Shown in pieces: positions 33,686 through 45,160 of a DNA stretch of 64,000 nt. A program made the position numbers and the translations under genes. Source of the stretch: Thysanoteuthis rhombus (lineage: Eukaryota; Mollusca; Cephalopoda; Oegopsida; Thysanoteuthidae). The stretch covers positions 51,447,785 through 51,511,784 of the forward strand of contig OY735213.1 of assembly GCA_963457665.1 (NCBI GenBank), read 5' to 3'. Below the pieces are notes generated by a model. The model did no database searches. It worked only from the letters and a program-made list of their open reading frames with translations, and was not told where the DNA came from. Position 1 is the first letter of the stretch. The number at the start of each line of letters is the position of its first letter.

Positions 33686-33993
33686 TACTTTGTCTTAATC
33701 ATGTATGTCTCTATTGATACCAAACACTTTCCAGCCAATTGTTATGTGCCATCTTATCTCATTTTGATGGTCTTTTACAAGCTTTATCACCTGACTCGGG
33801 TAAATGATTTGCTTCACTTCTTCTTAGGCTTCACTACTGATTCTTGGGGTCTTTGATTTGATAATTTTTAACTCTATTTTTTTGCTTTCTCTATTTAGAT
33901 CACTTAACATGTTTTGTAAAGTCAGCCTTGAAAAGTTTGATGAACTTCAATCACTTAAACTCATGTAATGGTAGTTCAAAAATGTTGCTTCAA
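33686..33993. other. unannotated
   Basis: Possibly the 5' continuation of the minus-strand LINE, but no motif is recognisable. Confidence 0.3.
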
Positions 33994-34433
33994 AAAAAAA
34001 AGAAAACCTAGTCACTCAATAGAAACTGTTATGCAACCAACATCTTTTGTTGGAGGTGATCAATCAAAAAATTGGGAAAAGGGGTGATCAATAAATAATT
34101 TACTTCTCTCATCCTTTGTTGGATAGTGATCACTAAAAAAGGTCCACATTAAAAAAAACCCTGCATGAATGCTGTGAAACACAAAGCAAAGGAACAATTC
34201 AGCATAAACTTACCTTGTAAATTGCCCCCCCCCATTTAGGGGGAATTTTCAAAAAACAGAAAAACGTGTATTCTAGACATAATAAGGAGTAAATGTTGAC
34301 AGTTTTAGCCCTCCAACTCCATTGATGCTTCTTGTATATTTGGTACATACAGAGCAATCAGCTAGCCAATTAAATCAACTTGAAGACTGAAAAAACTTAT
34401 GTGGACAGTTTTGGTTGACTGTTTCTAAATGGA
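33994..34433 (-). repeat. family A MITE-like repeat
   Basis: TAGTCACTCAATAGAAACTG, GTTTTAGCCCTCCAACTCCA, TTTTGGTTGACTGTTTCTAA. Complete minus copy. Confidence 0.85.
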
Positions 34434-34619
34434 TTGAATCAAACTACCTATTAATACCAAACATGGTGTTGAATAAATTGGGATAGGGAATGAGTTTAAG
34501 GGTTTTATTTGGACTAGTGCTGGCCCCTAAGTTCTAGCAGTGAGAATGATCACGCGTTTGATCCTCACCTAGATCTTTTTTATTCCGATCCATGCTCTTA
34601 ATTTATTTACTCGCTGCTG

Positions 34620-35003
34620 AAAGGAATCCAGTCTGAGTTTATGTGGTTTGAAATTTGTCCGTCTGTGTTTTGTCCGATGTTGAACAAAATTTGCATACAA
34701 ATAATTCTGTTATGGGTCTTTTTGGCTTTGAGAGGAGCCTCTCTGCTCTGTTTCTCACCTGGTGGAACTTGGTCCATGAATTGAGACTTGTTGTTTGGAT
34801 TGCTGTGTTTGAGTGTAATTTGATGCCTATAGACTGAGTTTGAGGTCGCAAAGTAATTGGTTGTTCTTTTGCTGTCAATTTCTGAGTCGATTACCAGCTT
34901 CTTTTGGCAATTAGAATCGAGTTACGGCTTGAGCTTTTAGGAGTACGATCAGTCAGTAGATTTTTTCTCCTCTTTTGAAGTACCACAGAACGATTGTAAA
35001 TAA
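34620..35003 (+). other. possible non-coding first exon
   Basis: Relatively G+C-balanced, free of recognised repeats, and ending at a good donor: TAAATAAG followed by GTAAGAC at about 35004. Frames on both strands (34655-34837 plus, 34878-34639 minus) exist but neither has a recognised motif. No acceptor is evident at the left, which would fit a first exon. Inference only. Confidence 0.2.
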
Positions 35004-35008
35004 GGTAA

Positions 35009-35434
35009 GACTGCATTGGTTCTTTTTTTCTTTGCTATTCAAACTACAGTTTAGTTACTATAGAAAGCGACAACAATTAAGATTAAGGCAAGTAGTTGCA
35101 AAATATTGGTAAAAAACAAATCAAGTAATGGTAGTTCAACTATGTTCTGTGTTGTGAACTGCATCTAAAAGAGAAGAAAAAAAAAACTTATTTGGGTCAA
35201 TTTGCTAATGATACTAAAATATTTTCTATACAATAATATAACCTCAGTATTAGAAAATTGAAAGAAAAGATATCGGGTCTGACCCTCATTGATGCCAATG
35301 TGCCATAAAAGTATCAGGAATTTCATGGTTATCCTCACCTTAGTACTAAAACAACTCAATGTGGTTTTTCAAGAACAAGTATTTGTATTCATTATGAATT
35401 TTTTACTATGGAGTCATTACTTTCTTCTTAATTA
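35009..35434. other. unannotated
   Basis: Nothing recognised. Confidence 0.4.
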
Positions 35435-35815
35435 CAAACCATCAACCAAAAGTATTGACAGAAGTTTTTACAGTTTTTAAGTGATTCTGGCTTTTTGGCT
35501 ATGCGTGTGTGTGTGTCATGCATACAGTCTGCACCAATGGAGGGCTGTGAATTCAAACATTTACTCTTTATTATGTCTGAACAAACATTTTTTTGTTTTT
35601 TAAAGATTTTCCCCGAGATCAAGATTTTTTGAGTAGATCAATTTACTATGTGAGTTTATGCTAAAGTAGTACCTTAGTTTGTGGCTGGCACTGAAAATTC
35701 AGACTTTCTAGTGATCCGACAAAAATGAAAGAAGCAACTTATTTATTGATCACCTCTTTTTCCATTTTTTTCTGAAAAACGTTGGACATGTAATGGAACT
35801 AGACATGTTTTTTGG
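35435..35815 (+). repeat. family A MITE-like repeat
   Basis: AAACCATCAACCAAAAGTAT at the start, CCAATGGAGGGCTGTGAATT, ATTTATTGATCACC, and a GGAACTAGACATGTTTT end. Confidence 0.8.
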
Positions 35816-36274
35816 TTGCTTTTTATCGTAAGATGAAGGTAAATTGTCGTAGAGAAATTGATAATAATGATTTACAGTATTTCATCTGATAAAAAATGAT
35901 GATAAAATAATTGCTCACTGATACTACCAGGTATTTTTGATGTTTGTGTAGATTTTCACGGAGGAAAAATCTGGCTCCACTTATGACGTTTTTGTTTGCC
36001 CAACATTTCTATAAGTATAAGAATGTGCATTACTTTGGATGGAAAAAAATGGAATGACGTTCAAGATGCAGGTATAATCTTTTTTGTTGGACATCAATAT
36101 GTTTCAGTAAACATCTGCATAACATGCTGTACATATAACTATGTACAAAATCATTTCTTTCTTTTCTATTACTAAAAGTATTTCAACCTTGAATCTTATG
36201 TGTATGAAAATGGTTTCAAGCTTTGTAGCAGCATTTCAGAGATGATTTTATTAGTTGTTATGAATGTTTTACTT
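35816..36274. other. unannotated
   Basis: Nothing recognised. Confidence 0.4.
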
Positions 36275-36553
36275 CAGTGGTCCTTAACCTTTTTACCACC
36301 ATGAAGTTGAACCTTGCTTCCACACCCACCCCCGTCTTCAAGCTAAGGATTAGTTAAATGAAATGAATACTGTAAATATGTTGTGGTTTATTTTTCAAGT
36401 ATATTATGTTCATCAAAATATTATGCAAACACTTGTCAAAAGAATTCTCAGGATAATTAACGCCAATTCTTACTTTCTCCTGTGGGTTCATACTCCTTCT
36501 TGAAATTATTCCCTCCACCTAGGGACACATGTCCCACTGGTTAAGAATCACTG
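36275..36553. mobile_element. hAT-like MITE with target duplication
   Basis: The left end CAGTGGTCCTTAACCTTTTT and the right end, reverse complement CAGTGATTCTTAACCAGTGG. Flanking octamers TTTTACTT (36267-36274) and TTTTACAT (36554-36561) agree at 7 of 8 positions. Confidence 0.85.
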
Positions 36554-36650
36554 TTTTACATGTTGGGGATGATGTTGTTATTTGTGATAGATGTTTTATA
36601 TCTTTGGGATGATGTTGTTATTTGGTATGAATGTTTTACATCTTTGGGAT
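36554..36650 (+). repeat. 40-bp tandem repeat, about 2.4 units
   Basis: The unit containing GGGATGATGTTGTTATTTG starts at 36554 and 36594, with a third partial start near 36634. It begins exactly at the hAT-like element's right target duplication. Confidence 0.85.
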
Positions 36651-37334
36651 ATTTCTATATTCTTTTTGTTCATTTAACTGGATTTTTATCCTCTTACCTT
36701 TTTGCTTCTCATTCCCTTCATTGAACTGCTTCACTTTTGTCTTTCCCTATAACTCTTTCAATGTAAAATGTCTTCAATCTTCACGATCAAGTATAAAAAT
36801 CAATGAGCCATCCTTAAAATTTCACATCTTTTCCTAAAAAGGAGTCGGTCTAACAACTGTAAAAAAGTGTATAGAAAGTACCAAATACATAAAAAGTCTA
36901 TATATAAACTCTATGGCCAACCCAGGCATCTACCAACTATAAAATTTTCATGACCTTTGGTCTAAGCATAGGTCAGCCATACTGTTTGAATATCCCTGCA
37001 AAAGGGGCAGCAGACCTCCGTAACTAGCTTGGGCATCTGCCACGAGAAGAACACTCGTGTTTAACCTATGACATAGGGGCTCTGCTTTTATCCATGCCAC
37101 CTCAGTACACCATAGGATACAGACTAGATGTAAAGGGTGGGTTTAGCCCTGGGCAAGTTGCACTTCATCTTAAAACATAATTGCTCTGGTTAATCGGTGA
37201 ACTGGCCACTCTATTTATGGTCCTTCTACTGTGAACAAGCCTTCTGAAAATCCTTGTTAGCCAAGCCATTTATTCATTCATTAAGATAATATACATGAAG
37301 TATTTATAAAATAAACGTATGTTAAGTAAATATA
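36651..37334. other. unclassified G+C-richer sequence
   Basis: 36900-37260 is balanced in composition with no open frame. It could be the body of an unrecognised SINE or old element. Confidence 0.3.
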
Positions 37335-37502
37335 GATAAAACTCACCATTACAGCCAATAATTTGAATGACTAGTGTCAAAATTTAAAGTCATGTTTAAA
37401 AAATTCCTTTGAAGAATGAATTTGGTTTGAATATATTTTATTGATGATCTAGAAACATCTAGATTCTGGGGAATTTAGATGTTATTCATAAACCTATTTC
37501 AT
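37335..37502 (-). repeat. family C 3' half fragment
   Basis: AACTCACCATTACAGCCAAT, AAAGTCATGTTTAAAAAATT, AAACATCTAGATTCTGGGGA. Reverse complement of the family C right half. Confidence 0.7.
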
Positions 37503-37609
37503 CTGGAAGGGACACTATAATCTTATAACTGCTGGTCTGCAGCTCTAACTATCATGTAAAACTTGGGTGAATTCCAGAATAGATATTTTGAACTTGCTAT
37601 TTTGGAAGT

Positions 37610-37935
37610 ATAGAGTGGTGTTATAGCTATTAGTATGGGATATGGAACCAGAAGACTGAATTTGAGTTTAAGCTGAGGCTATGTTCTCTTTGCCCTAATA
37701 CCCTTGGGAAAGGTATGAACTCACTTCTCCTTCCTCCAACATTGGTAAATAGCAGGACAGTTTGACCCCTTTAATCTTGTGAGTCAGTCCATCTAAGAGT
37801 AGGTTACTCTGACAGAAAAACCTACAGCTTGGCAAGTGCCATAGTTAATCCCAAGCCCAGGTAAAGGATTTGGGTAGGGCGTAGGACTAGAACCTCCTCT
37901 CTGCTGCAGTTTCTATAGCTAGTAGGTTTTACAGA
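37610..37935 (+). repeat. SINE (shared central domain)
   Basis: The head is weak, but the central domain CCTTGGGAAAGGTATGAACT plus CTTCCTCCAACATTGGTAAA and TAGCAGGACAG aligns with 41800-42080, 50828-51085 and, inverted, 45395-45668. The right part (AAACCTACAGCTTGGCAAGT) matches the inverted copy best. Confidence 0.65.
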
Positions 37936-37964
37936 GTGCTTGGCATCTACAGGAATCTATTCTA

Positions 37965-38520
37965 ATAATGAACAGCGTAACTTTCTTGGTTCGCTGATTG
38001 TAACACTGGACTATTCGACTGGAGTTGGAGGGGTTAAATGATGCTGAAAAAAAAGTACTCCCTGCCCACAGTCTCAAACTATGCACTATTCCTGGTAAAC
38101 CGATTCAGTATTTTTTTTCTAAAGTAAGACTTAGAAAAATGTTTCAATCCAAATATATACGTGATTTTTTTTCTACTGAGATTGACGAGTAGATAGTAAA
38201 AAAAAAAAAAAAAAGTATTTGAACTCAAAAAAACACGTGTCAATGTTAACATTCCGTTGAAATGAAAGTTACTATAGTTATATAATGAACAGTGTGATTA
38301 TCTTGATTTGCTGTCCGTAACAGTTAACTCTCTCATTCAGAGGTGAAAATTTTGCTGATAAAAGTATCTCCTACCCACCTTCAGAAACTCTAGACTCTTC
38401 AACTGAAACAAATTCACTATTATTTTTTCTTAGAATATAGTTTCTTAGAAATTTAAATATATCAGTGTTTTGGAGGGTTTTTTTTTTTTTTTCAAGGGTA
38501 TTAACTAGTAAACAATAAAC
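37965..38520 (+). repeat. tandem dimer of a ~317-bp unit
   Basis: Unit 1 begins ATGAACAGCGTAACTTTCTT near 37968 and unit 2 ATGAACAGTGTGATTATCTT near 38285. Shared blocks follow in order (CTCCCTGCCCAC / CTCCTACCCACC, TTCACTATT-like, TCTTAGAAA, T-run, GAGTAGA / AACTAGTAA). No coding potential. Confidence 0.7.
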
Positions 38521-38650
38521 AACACATTTTGGATTTTACCATTACAAGATGTTGATTGAAAGGAAACATTCTTTCCTTCTGAAATTAGTTCACTTGATAC
38601 AGGTGAAGCTCCTATTCAGTCCACTCTTATTTTGTTTGCCTCTACTTTGG

Positions 38651-39190
38651 TATGAAGTGAGTATATTTATAAAATGTATATGAAGTAATTATATTTATAA
38701 AATGTATATGAAGTAATTATATTTATAAAATGTATATGAAGTAATTATATTTATAAAATGTATATGAAGTATATTCATGAAATGTATACATAGTAATTAT
38801 AATTATAAAATGTATATGGGGTAAATATAATTATAAAATGTGTATGAAGTAATTATATTTATAAAATGTGTATGAAGTAATCATATTTATAAAATGTGTA
38901 TGAAGTAATTATATTTATAAAATGTGTATGAAGTAATTATATTTATAAAATGTGTATGAAGTAATTATATTTATAAAATGTGTATGAAGTAAGTATATTT
39001 ATAAAATGTATATGAAGTAAGTATATCTATAAAATGTATATGAAGTAAGTATATCTATAAAATGTATATGAAGTAAGTATATCTATAAAATGTATATGAA
39101 GTAAGTATATCTATAAAATGTATATGAAGTAAGTATATCTATAAAATGTATATGAAGTAAGTATATTTATAAAATGTATATGGATCAATT
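38651..39190 (+). repeat. 28-bp minisatellite, about 19 units
   Basis: Units of the form GAAGTAATTATATTTATAAA plus ATGTATAT recur at 38654, 38682, 38710, 38738, 38766 and onward. Variants occur in blocks: TAATTATATTT with TGTATAT, then TGTGTAT, then TAAGTATATCT. The array ends in degenerate AT-rich sequence to about 39230. Confidence 0.97.
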
Positions 39191-39234
39191 ATATATAAAA
39201 TATATGCAAAATAAGTAAAATGTATATAAAATGT

Positions 39235-40115
39235 TGATGCAGGAGAAGCTTCAACTGTGATTGTTCCAAGATTGGACAAAGTTCCCAGATTGTCCATTCT
39301 GTGCAAAATAAGAGCTTTACCTGTATATACTGAAGGATTTGATTCTTAGAGGTCTGTCAATTATCTTGGTTTAAAATTGATTTTCTCAGCTGTTCTGTGG
39401 CAGATTTTCTTGAAACTAGATAGGAAGGTTTCTTTGAAAGGTTGCTTCTTACCCAATGTTATCTTTTCAGGGTCACGTGATCTGGCAATAATAGTGTTTG
39501 AATTTGATGGTGGATGCCTCATTGAACTTTGGGGTCTTGTTTTCTCTATTTCATTCTAATATGCAACCTTTCTGTCACCAGTTCACTAATCTAATCACTT
39601 TGCATACAAAGTGAATGTTTAAAATGAACTGCTTACATTTTTTTTCTGAGGCTTTCAAACATCAACGTAAACAATCAATCTATATGATTTTCTTCTTCAA
39701 GTGGGAGTGCTTTAATTTCGAAGAAACCTGAAAATTTCTTTTGAACCATTTTTCCTTCCCCTCTCACCCTCTTTCTCTGAAAAGCATCTCTGTGCATTAA
39801 AAGCAGTTTTTACTGGGTGAGTAGATGGATTATAGGTATGAAAGGTAAATATTCTCTTGCAAAAAGAATAAATCAATAAAAGTGTGAAAAGGGCAAGTGG
39901 ATATTGCAGTCTCTTTTATATTCTTGTGAATGAAACATACGCCCATCCACATGCACACACAGACACACACAAATTGTTCTTTCTGTACCGTGGCTTAAGA
40001 AGTTCTCTACTTATTCATTACAAATGTATGTATTCATGAAAACCTCTTAAGTGTCAAATATAAAAATTGTACTCTGAACACACTGAATTGAATTAAAAAA
40101 GAATGAAAAAAAATA
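39235..40115. other. unannotated
   Basis: A plus frame at 39377-39559 has no recognised motif. Nothing else seen. Confidence 0.4.
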
Positions 40116-40117
40116 TC

Positions 40118-40485
40118 CGTACATTACATAAGTGAATCACCGTAGCCCGCAGATTATCTAAAGATATAGATCTTTGATCTAAAATTATCCAAATTTAGAG
40201 ATCTTTTATCTAAAATTATCTAAGAAAAATATAAGCACAAGATTTAAGCATTGTTGGTCAAAAATGACCATAGAAACCCCTAAGAGCACCATTTTTTTTT
40301 TTAATTAAAAAAACAAAAAACATTTTTTCATAGTGTCCAGTGGTTTACTCATACAAATTTTGGGGGTTGTAGCACCAAAAATGTGACCAGACACACCCAC
40401 AGACATAAGGACACTCAAAGAGAAAAGAATCTTCAACCCACTAGGTTGGTTGGTCAGTTATTTGTGGGGCTACGTGATTAGAACT
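40118..40485 (-). repeat. family B MITE
   Basis: ACATAAGTGAATCACCGTAG at the left, AAAAATGACCATAGAAACCC, TGACCAGACACACCCACAGA, and TTTGTGGGGCTACGTGATTA at the right. Confidence 0.85.
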
Positions 40486-40699
40486 GTGGGTCTACTGTGA
40501 TTGTCAATTGAAAAAAAATTTCGTAGTATGAATTTAAGAGTTTAATGTCTGCGTGGATACATGAATAACTCTGTAGTCTAATGATGAAAATTTTATTACA
40601 TGACAAATATTTATTTTTCAACATAGTTTCCTTTCTTGTCAATACACTGTACTGAATACTTCTTGATTCATCATGTAGATCGAGCATTACAAAGTGTTA

Positions 40700-41045
40700 A
40701 TTCAAGATCAAACTTCAACTGATAACAGACTTATTGATCATTCCAAATATATACATATACATGTGTATCTAAAATCCTATTCATATCCACAGTCAGCACA
40801 TGAAGCCATAATCAAAGGCGAGATAGAAAGATCTTGCATAGCTGACCATATTTTGAGAGTGAAAGGCAAACCCTTTCCTCCCTGGGAAAAAGTCTGTATC
40901 ATAAACAGGGAACGCAGTTGGAAACTGAGAAAAATCAAGGAAGCAGCCTGTATCAGCCTGTCAACTGAGTGCATGTCAGACAAGTGAAGAGTTTAATCTG
41001 ATGTGGCTTCCACTACTCAACAGGAAGAAGGTATGGAAATCAAGG
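40700..41045 (+). pseudogene. probable Penelope-like (GIY-YIG) retroelement fragment
   Basis: The plus frame 40694-40987 contains ERSCIADHILRVKGKPFPPW, EKVCIINRERSWKLRKIKEA and ACISL, then a stop. A following frame has FNLMWLPLLN. The order S-x-x-A-x-H ... W-x-x-x-x-I-I-x-x-E ... RK-x-KEA-x-x-I is what I expect at the C-terminal side of GIY-YIG endonuclease domains of Penelope-like retroelements. Neither the GIY-YIG core nor an RT was found upstream, so this is a short relic. The family call rests on motif memory only. The overlapping minus frame is a shadow. Confidence 0.5.
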
Positions 41046-41313
41046 TATAAAAAGGAAAGAAAAAGACCTCACCCGAATCCAACATTGTAACGTGGCTATC
41101 ATTAGAAAAATTCTGTTTATCGCCATCACATTCACATAATACACCTGATGACAGCCATGGAATGGACTGGCTGAGTTCAGTTGTCTGAAAAACTTTTTGG
41201 ATTGTAATGACCTGTCTCAAAACTATAGACAATATCAATAGACCTCCAAAGATTTGTTTTGTTTCTTTTTAACAATACTTATGTCATAATGACTTGAATC
41301 CAAGAATATTTAT

Positions 41314-41660
41314 TTACTTTTGTCAACAAGTTGGAGAGGTATTTGGTCGCCGCTGTCCATTGGTCCACATGACAAATCCGAAAGTTCTGAATGTGGAATT
41401 TTGTGGAAGCGTAGGTAATGGGGTGAGGAAGAGGTGGGGTGGATCCAGGAATCTTTTATTCGATTGAAAGATATTTTTCTATTCCTTTTTCCATACATTT
41501 GTGTATGTGCTTATGTCTGTCTAAACAATATCTCTGAAGTTTCCCAGTGAAATTTTGTGGCAGGGTGGATGATAGGTTACAGAAAAACTTTTCAATTCAA
41601 TTTTGGGATGGATCCTTGTCCGATCACGCCCCCTGACATTGATGTTGAAAGATGCTGCTG
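41314..41660 (+). repeat. family D repeat, two units
   Basis: TTTTGTCAACAAGTTGGAGA begins it. Units with GAATTTTGTGG/GAAATTTTGTGG and GGGGTGGATCC/GGGATGGATCC are about 155 bp apart. Confidence 0.75.
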
Positions 41661-41799
41661 TATTTCATCTTGAAACGAAGATTGAAGAAATTAGAAAATT
41701 GCAATCGATATTTTCTGATCCACCCTGATAAAGTCTGCATTAAACTTTACATAATTATGATTGAAAGGTTTTTGCAGAGCTTCCTAAATTGACTGAATT

Positions 41800-42080
41800 G
41801 TTAATGATTCAGAACTGATTCTGAGAACCAAGTTCAAGCTCTGACTGAGATGATTTGTCTTCATTTTGTGCAACTGCTTTTGGGAAAGACATGAATCCAT
41901 CTCTCCTCCACCCCAAGCTATGGGTAAATAGTAGGGCAGACTGAGCTCTCTAGCTATAGTTGGCTACCAGTCTAGGATACATACAACTCTGATTCCAAAC
42001 CTCCAGTCAGAAGTGGGATGGGTGCCATTTTTCCCATGACACAACCATGATGGATCATCTCTGGTGTCCCGAATGACCTT
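41800..42080 (+). repeat. SINE (shared central domain)
   Basis: TTCAAGCTCTGACTGAGATG (end of a tRNA-like head, compare 50880), TTTTGGGAAAGACATGAATC, CTCCTCCACCCCAAGCTATG, GGTAAATAGTAGGGCAG, and a 3' segment ATGGATCATCTCTGG. Confidence 0.7.
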
Positions 42081-42794
42081 GTGCTTGATTATGGTCTTAG
42101 AAAAAAACTAACTTAGATTTCATATAATTGATTTTACCAAAGACCTATGAACAGTTGTGTTTGGTACTCACTTGATGTTGCTGTAGCTTAATCTACATCC
42201 CATTCAGTGGAGTGCCAAGTAGATAAATTGATGAGTGCAGTTAAATCATCAATGAAGCTTGAATTTTAAGTCTCAAATCTTGCTTTTGTGCAAGGTCCCA
42301 TTTTGAGGAGTGATCGGAGTCGTCGTGAACAGGAGTGAGAGTGAAGTTGTTTGTGAGCAACTCATAGGGAACTGGAGTTACTGTTCAAGTAACCAGAAGT
42401 TTTTTGTTACTTTCTGTGACCGGACAACAACAAAGACACAGATATATGCAACTGTTGACCAACAGGGATTACGCAGATATGAAATAGGTAACATATATAG
42501 ATAGAACATGTTGAAAAGTTTATTTTATATTTATATTTTTGTTATCAAACTTTTGGTAATCAAAGAGCCTTTGTTTGCTTTTTCTACTATTTAATCTTTC
42601 GCAACAGAAATACAATAATAAAGTCTTAAATTTGTTCTTTTGATCTGTTGTTATATCCAAAGTATTATTTCAGATATTCTTTATTACATTTTTGCCCAGT
42701 TTTTTTTTCTATGCATACAGAACCTTTAAAACTAAAAATTACAGAAACAGAAGAATTTTATTTGTATTAATCTGGCGACTGGAATATAATATGA
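42081..42794. other. unannotated except the candidate exon at 42290
   Basis: No repeat copy recognised on either side of the candidate exon. Confidence 0.4.
42290..42487 (+). other. possible host exon
   Basis: A G+C-balanced segment with an open plus frame starting MIGVVVNRSESEVVCEQLIG at 42310 and running to a donor-like GAAATAG/GTAACAT at about 42488. No repeat similarity in the window and no recognised protein family. The acceptor side is weak. It may be a 5' exon or chance. Confidence 0.2.
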
Positions 42795-43172
42795 TTCATG
42801 TCTGTTGAATCGCTGTATCCCCACAGATGGCCTGCCCAACCAACCAACCAATTCTTCTCTCTTTGCTCGTCTATGTGCCTATCTACATATCTATGTGTTT
42901 TGAGGCATTCATAGTCAGATTTTGAGGGCTACAACTTTGGAAATTTGCATGTATACAACACTAGGCTCCATAAGAAAAAACATTTTTTTGTTTTTCAAAA
43001 AAGTGCTTTTTGGGGACTCTATGTTCATTTTGGATCAACAATGCCCAAATCTTATACTGGTATTTTTCAGATAATTTTTGATAAAAGATAAAATCTTTAT
43101 TGATAGTTTTGTAGGTAAAGGGATCTGGTACACATGCAGGCTGGGCTAAATCATCTATGCAAGTTAAGGATA
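42795..43172 (+). repeat. family B MITE
   Basis: TTGAATCGCTGTATCCCCAC, ATGGCCTGCCCAACCAACCA, GGAAATTTGCATGTATACAA, and an eroded GCTGGGCTAAATCATCTATG end. Confidence 0.8.
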
Positions 43173-43593
43173 TCATTCTTATCTTTATTTTACCCTGATT
43201 TACTTGGTATTATGTCCTTGTTTTAGATGTTATCTTGACAACATTTCGGCAGTTGTACCTTGGGGCCTTGTTGAAGTAAATGTTATAATCTAAAGCCTTC
43301 TTGGAATTTGAAACCAAACCGTTTAATTAATCCCCTTAAGTAGATAGTAACTTCTCTGGCATGGGAAGTGGAATGAACTATCTACAACAAATACCTGAAG
43401 AAGCCCCGAGAGTATAAAGATTGCAAGATTTACTATTGGTAAGTCAGCGTCTAATAGTGAATCATAATTCTTCATCTTAGAAATTCAGAAGAAAACTTTT
43501 ATCTTCCCAAAAGAACCTATTGTTTTCATATTTTTGAGCTGATAAGAACTTATACAGTATTTTTCTTTAGATGGGGGGGGAAAAAAAAAAGAG
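43173..43593. other. unannotated
   Basis: Nothing recognised. Confidence 0.4.
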
Positions 43594-43998
43594 AATTGAA
43601 CAACCATAGCCACCAAAGATGGCAAAGGGTTCTATCCTTTTTTTATGTGCATGTGTTTATATGTGTACCATCTCTCCTGGCCGTACAGTTTTGTGTACAG
43701 ACTTGATAATTGGCATCAGTACTTCAGTAGACCCCTTTTGAAAATGTTTTTATTTTTTTTTCATTTTGGAGAAAAAAAGCTTTTTTGACATTTTGGGGCC
43801 ATATCTTGATGTGTTTGATAAAATTTATATTCTCCCAAATCTAGATCTATTTTGATACTCTATTTTAGATGCTTTCCAGTGATGTCATGAATTGAATTTA
43901 TTCTGACCATATTTGTTCTTTGATGGAATTTTTTTTACATGACTTCAAATTTTGACGCTACTGCTATTCAATTATTAACTGCAATGACGAGTTAGTAA
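43594..43998 (+). repeat. family C MITE
   Basis: The best-preserved 5' terminus of the family: TTGAACAACCATAGCCACCA then AAGATGGCAAAGGGTTCTAT. Ends CTATTCAATTATTAACTGCA. Confidence 0.9.
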
Positions 43999-44088
43999 AA
44001 TTTGTTATATTACAATAACTATAATTACCACACTTGCATGAGTTGATCTGTGTATTTGAAATTCAGTGGGGCAGGTTAAGTGAAAATG

Positions 44089-45160
44089 TCATAACTGTTG
44101 TGCATTTTGTTATAAAAGCATATAATTTGGTACAGCTAGAGACATTCCAAAAAAAATTAGGCATTGGGTCATCATGAATTTTTGATATGTTGTTCATGGC
44201 AGCCATTTGTCTTCTTTAAGTAAAGTACTCAACTAATTTATCAATAAATACATTTACTGCAACTATCTACTGTTGATTTAATCTAGGTTTTACTTTTCAC
44301 ACAACAGAAACTTCAACCTCAATGTTAGTCTGCATTATGGGCTTGAAGTGCTAAATTTGATCCCATAGACGCATCCTCACATCATTTTTATTGATAGGGA
44401 ATCATCATTGTGGATATTGATATTGGTGATGGTGATAATGGTGGGGGTGATAGTGATGATAAGGATAAAAATCAATAAAATGACACATTTAATATTTTCA
44501 ACAAGAAATATTGCTTCCACCCCCCAAAAAACATGGTTCCTGGGAATTGCCATTTGGATGATATATGCAAGACATTGAAAATTCAAGATAGTTTCCATAA
44601 CTGATATAAAAACTGTAGTTGCAATAAAGTTGCATAAACAAGTCTAAATGATCTTGGTGTCAAATCATACATTTTTTATGATGCAGGATTCAAATTGAAC
44701 TCTGGACATACCTACCAGAATCAGACTATTCTAACTGTGTCTCCTATGAATGTAAGAAGGGTCATGTTAGGTAGTGCAAAAAAGCTGCCTTACACTGCAC
44801 AGCTCTCTGGTACTATGGTTTGGTTTGTCATTTTTATCTCTTATTTTGAGTTGAGAATTGTGTCATGACCACTGTCTTGAAAAATGGTGGCCATCTTTAA
44901 TTTTCACCGTCTTATCATATTATCCAAATGGCAATGCCTAAAAACTATTAATGGTAAATAAATTCAATAAACTACATCCTTAATATCATATTATATCCAT
45001 TGCTGAGGGGAGAATTGATCTAAAAACAGTTTGGAAAAAAGTTATGAGTTATCGGTCATTGAAAATTCATCATGGCTCAGTATCCATTTTTCAAGGAATG
45101 TCTTCGGTTATAAGAAATACCAAATTATATGCTGTTATCACAACTTTATAGCTAAGCTGC
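44089..45160. mobile_element. ~1.07-kb element with ~110-bp inverted repeats
   Basis: The left arm has AGCATATAATTTGGTA (44127), GAGACATTCC and GGGTCATCATGAATTTTT. The right arm has the complements in mirrored order: ATTCATCATGGCTCAG, GGAATGTCTTC and TACCAAATTATATGCT (45118-45133). Arms pair over roughly 110 bp with gaps. The interior has no transposase, only scattered short frames. Family unknown. Confidence 0.6.

Noticed and set aside
34505..34580. tRNA-like sequence with B-box word GCGTTTGATCCTCAC
   Set aside because: No convincing A box at the right spacing and no repeat of it elsewhere in the window.
38651..39190. CRISPR-like array (28-bp repeats)
   Set aside because: Units are contiguous with no unique spacers and lie in a eukaryotic setting. 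It is a minisatellite.
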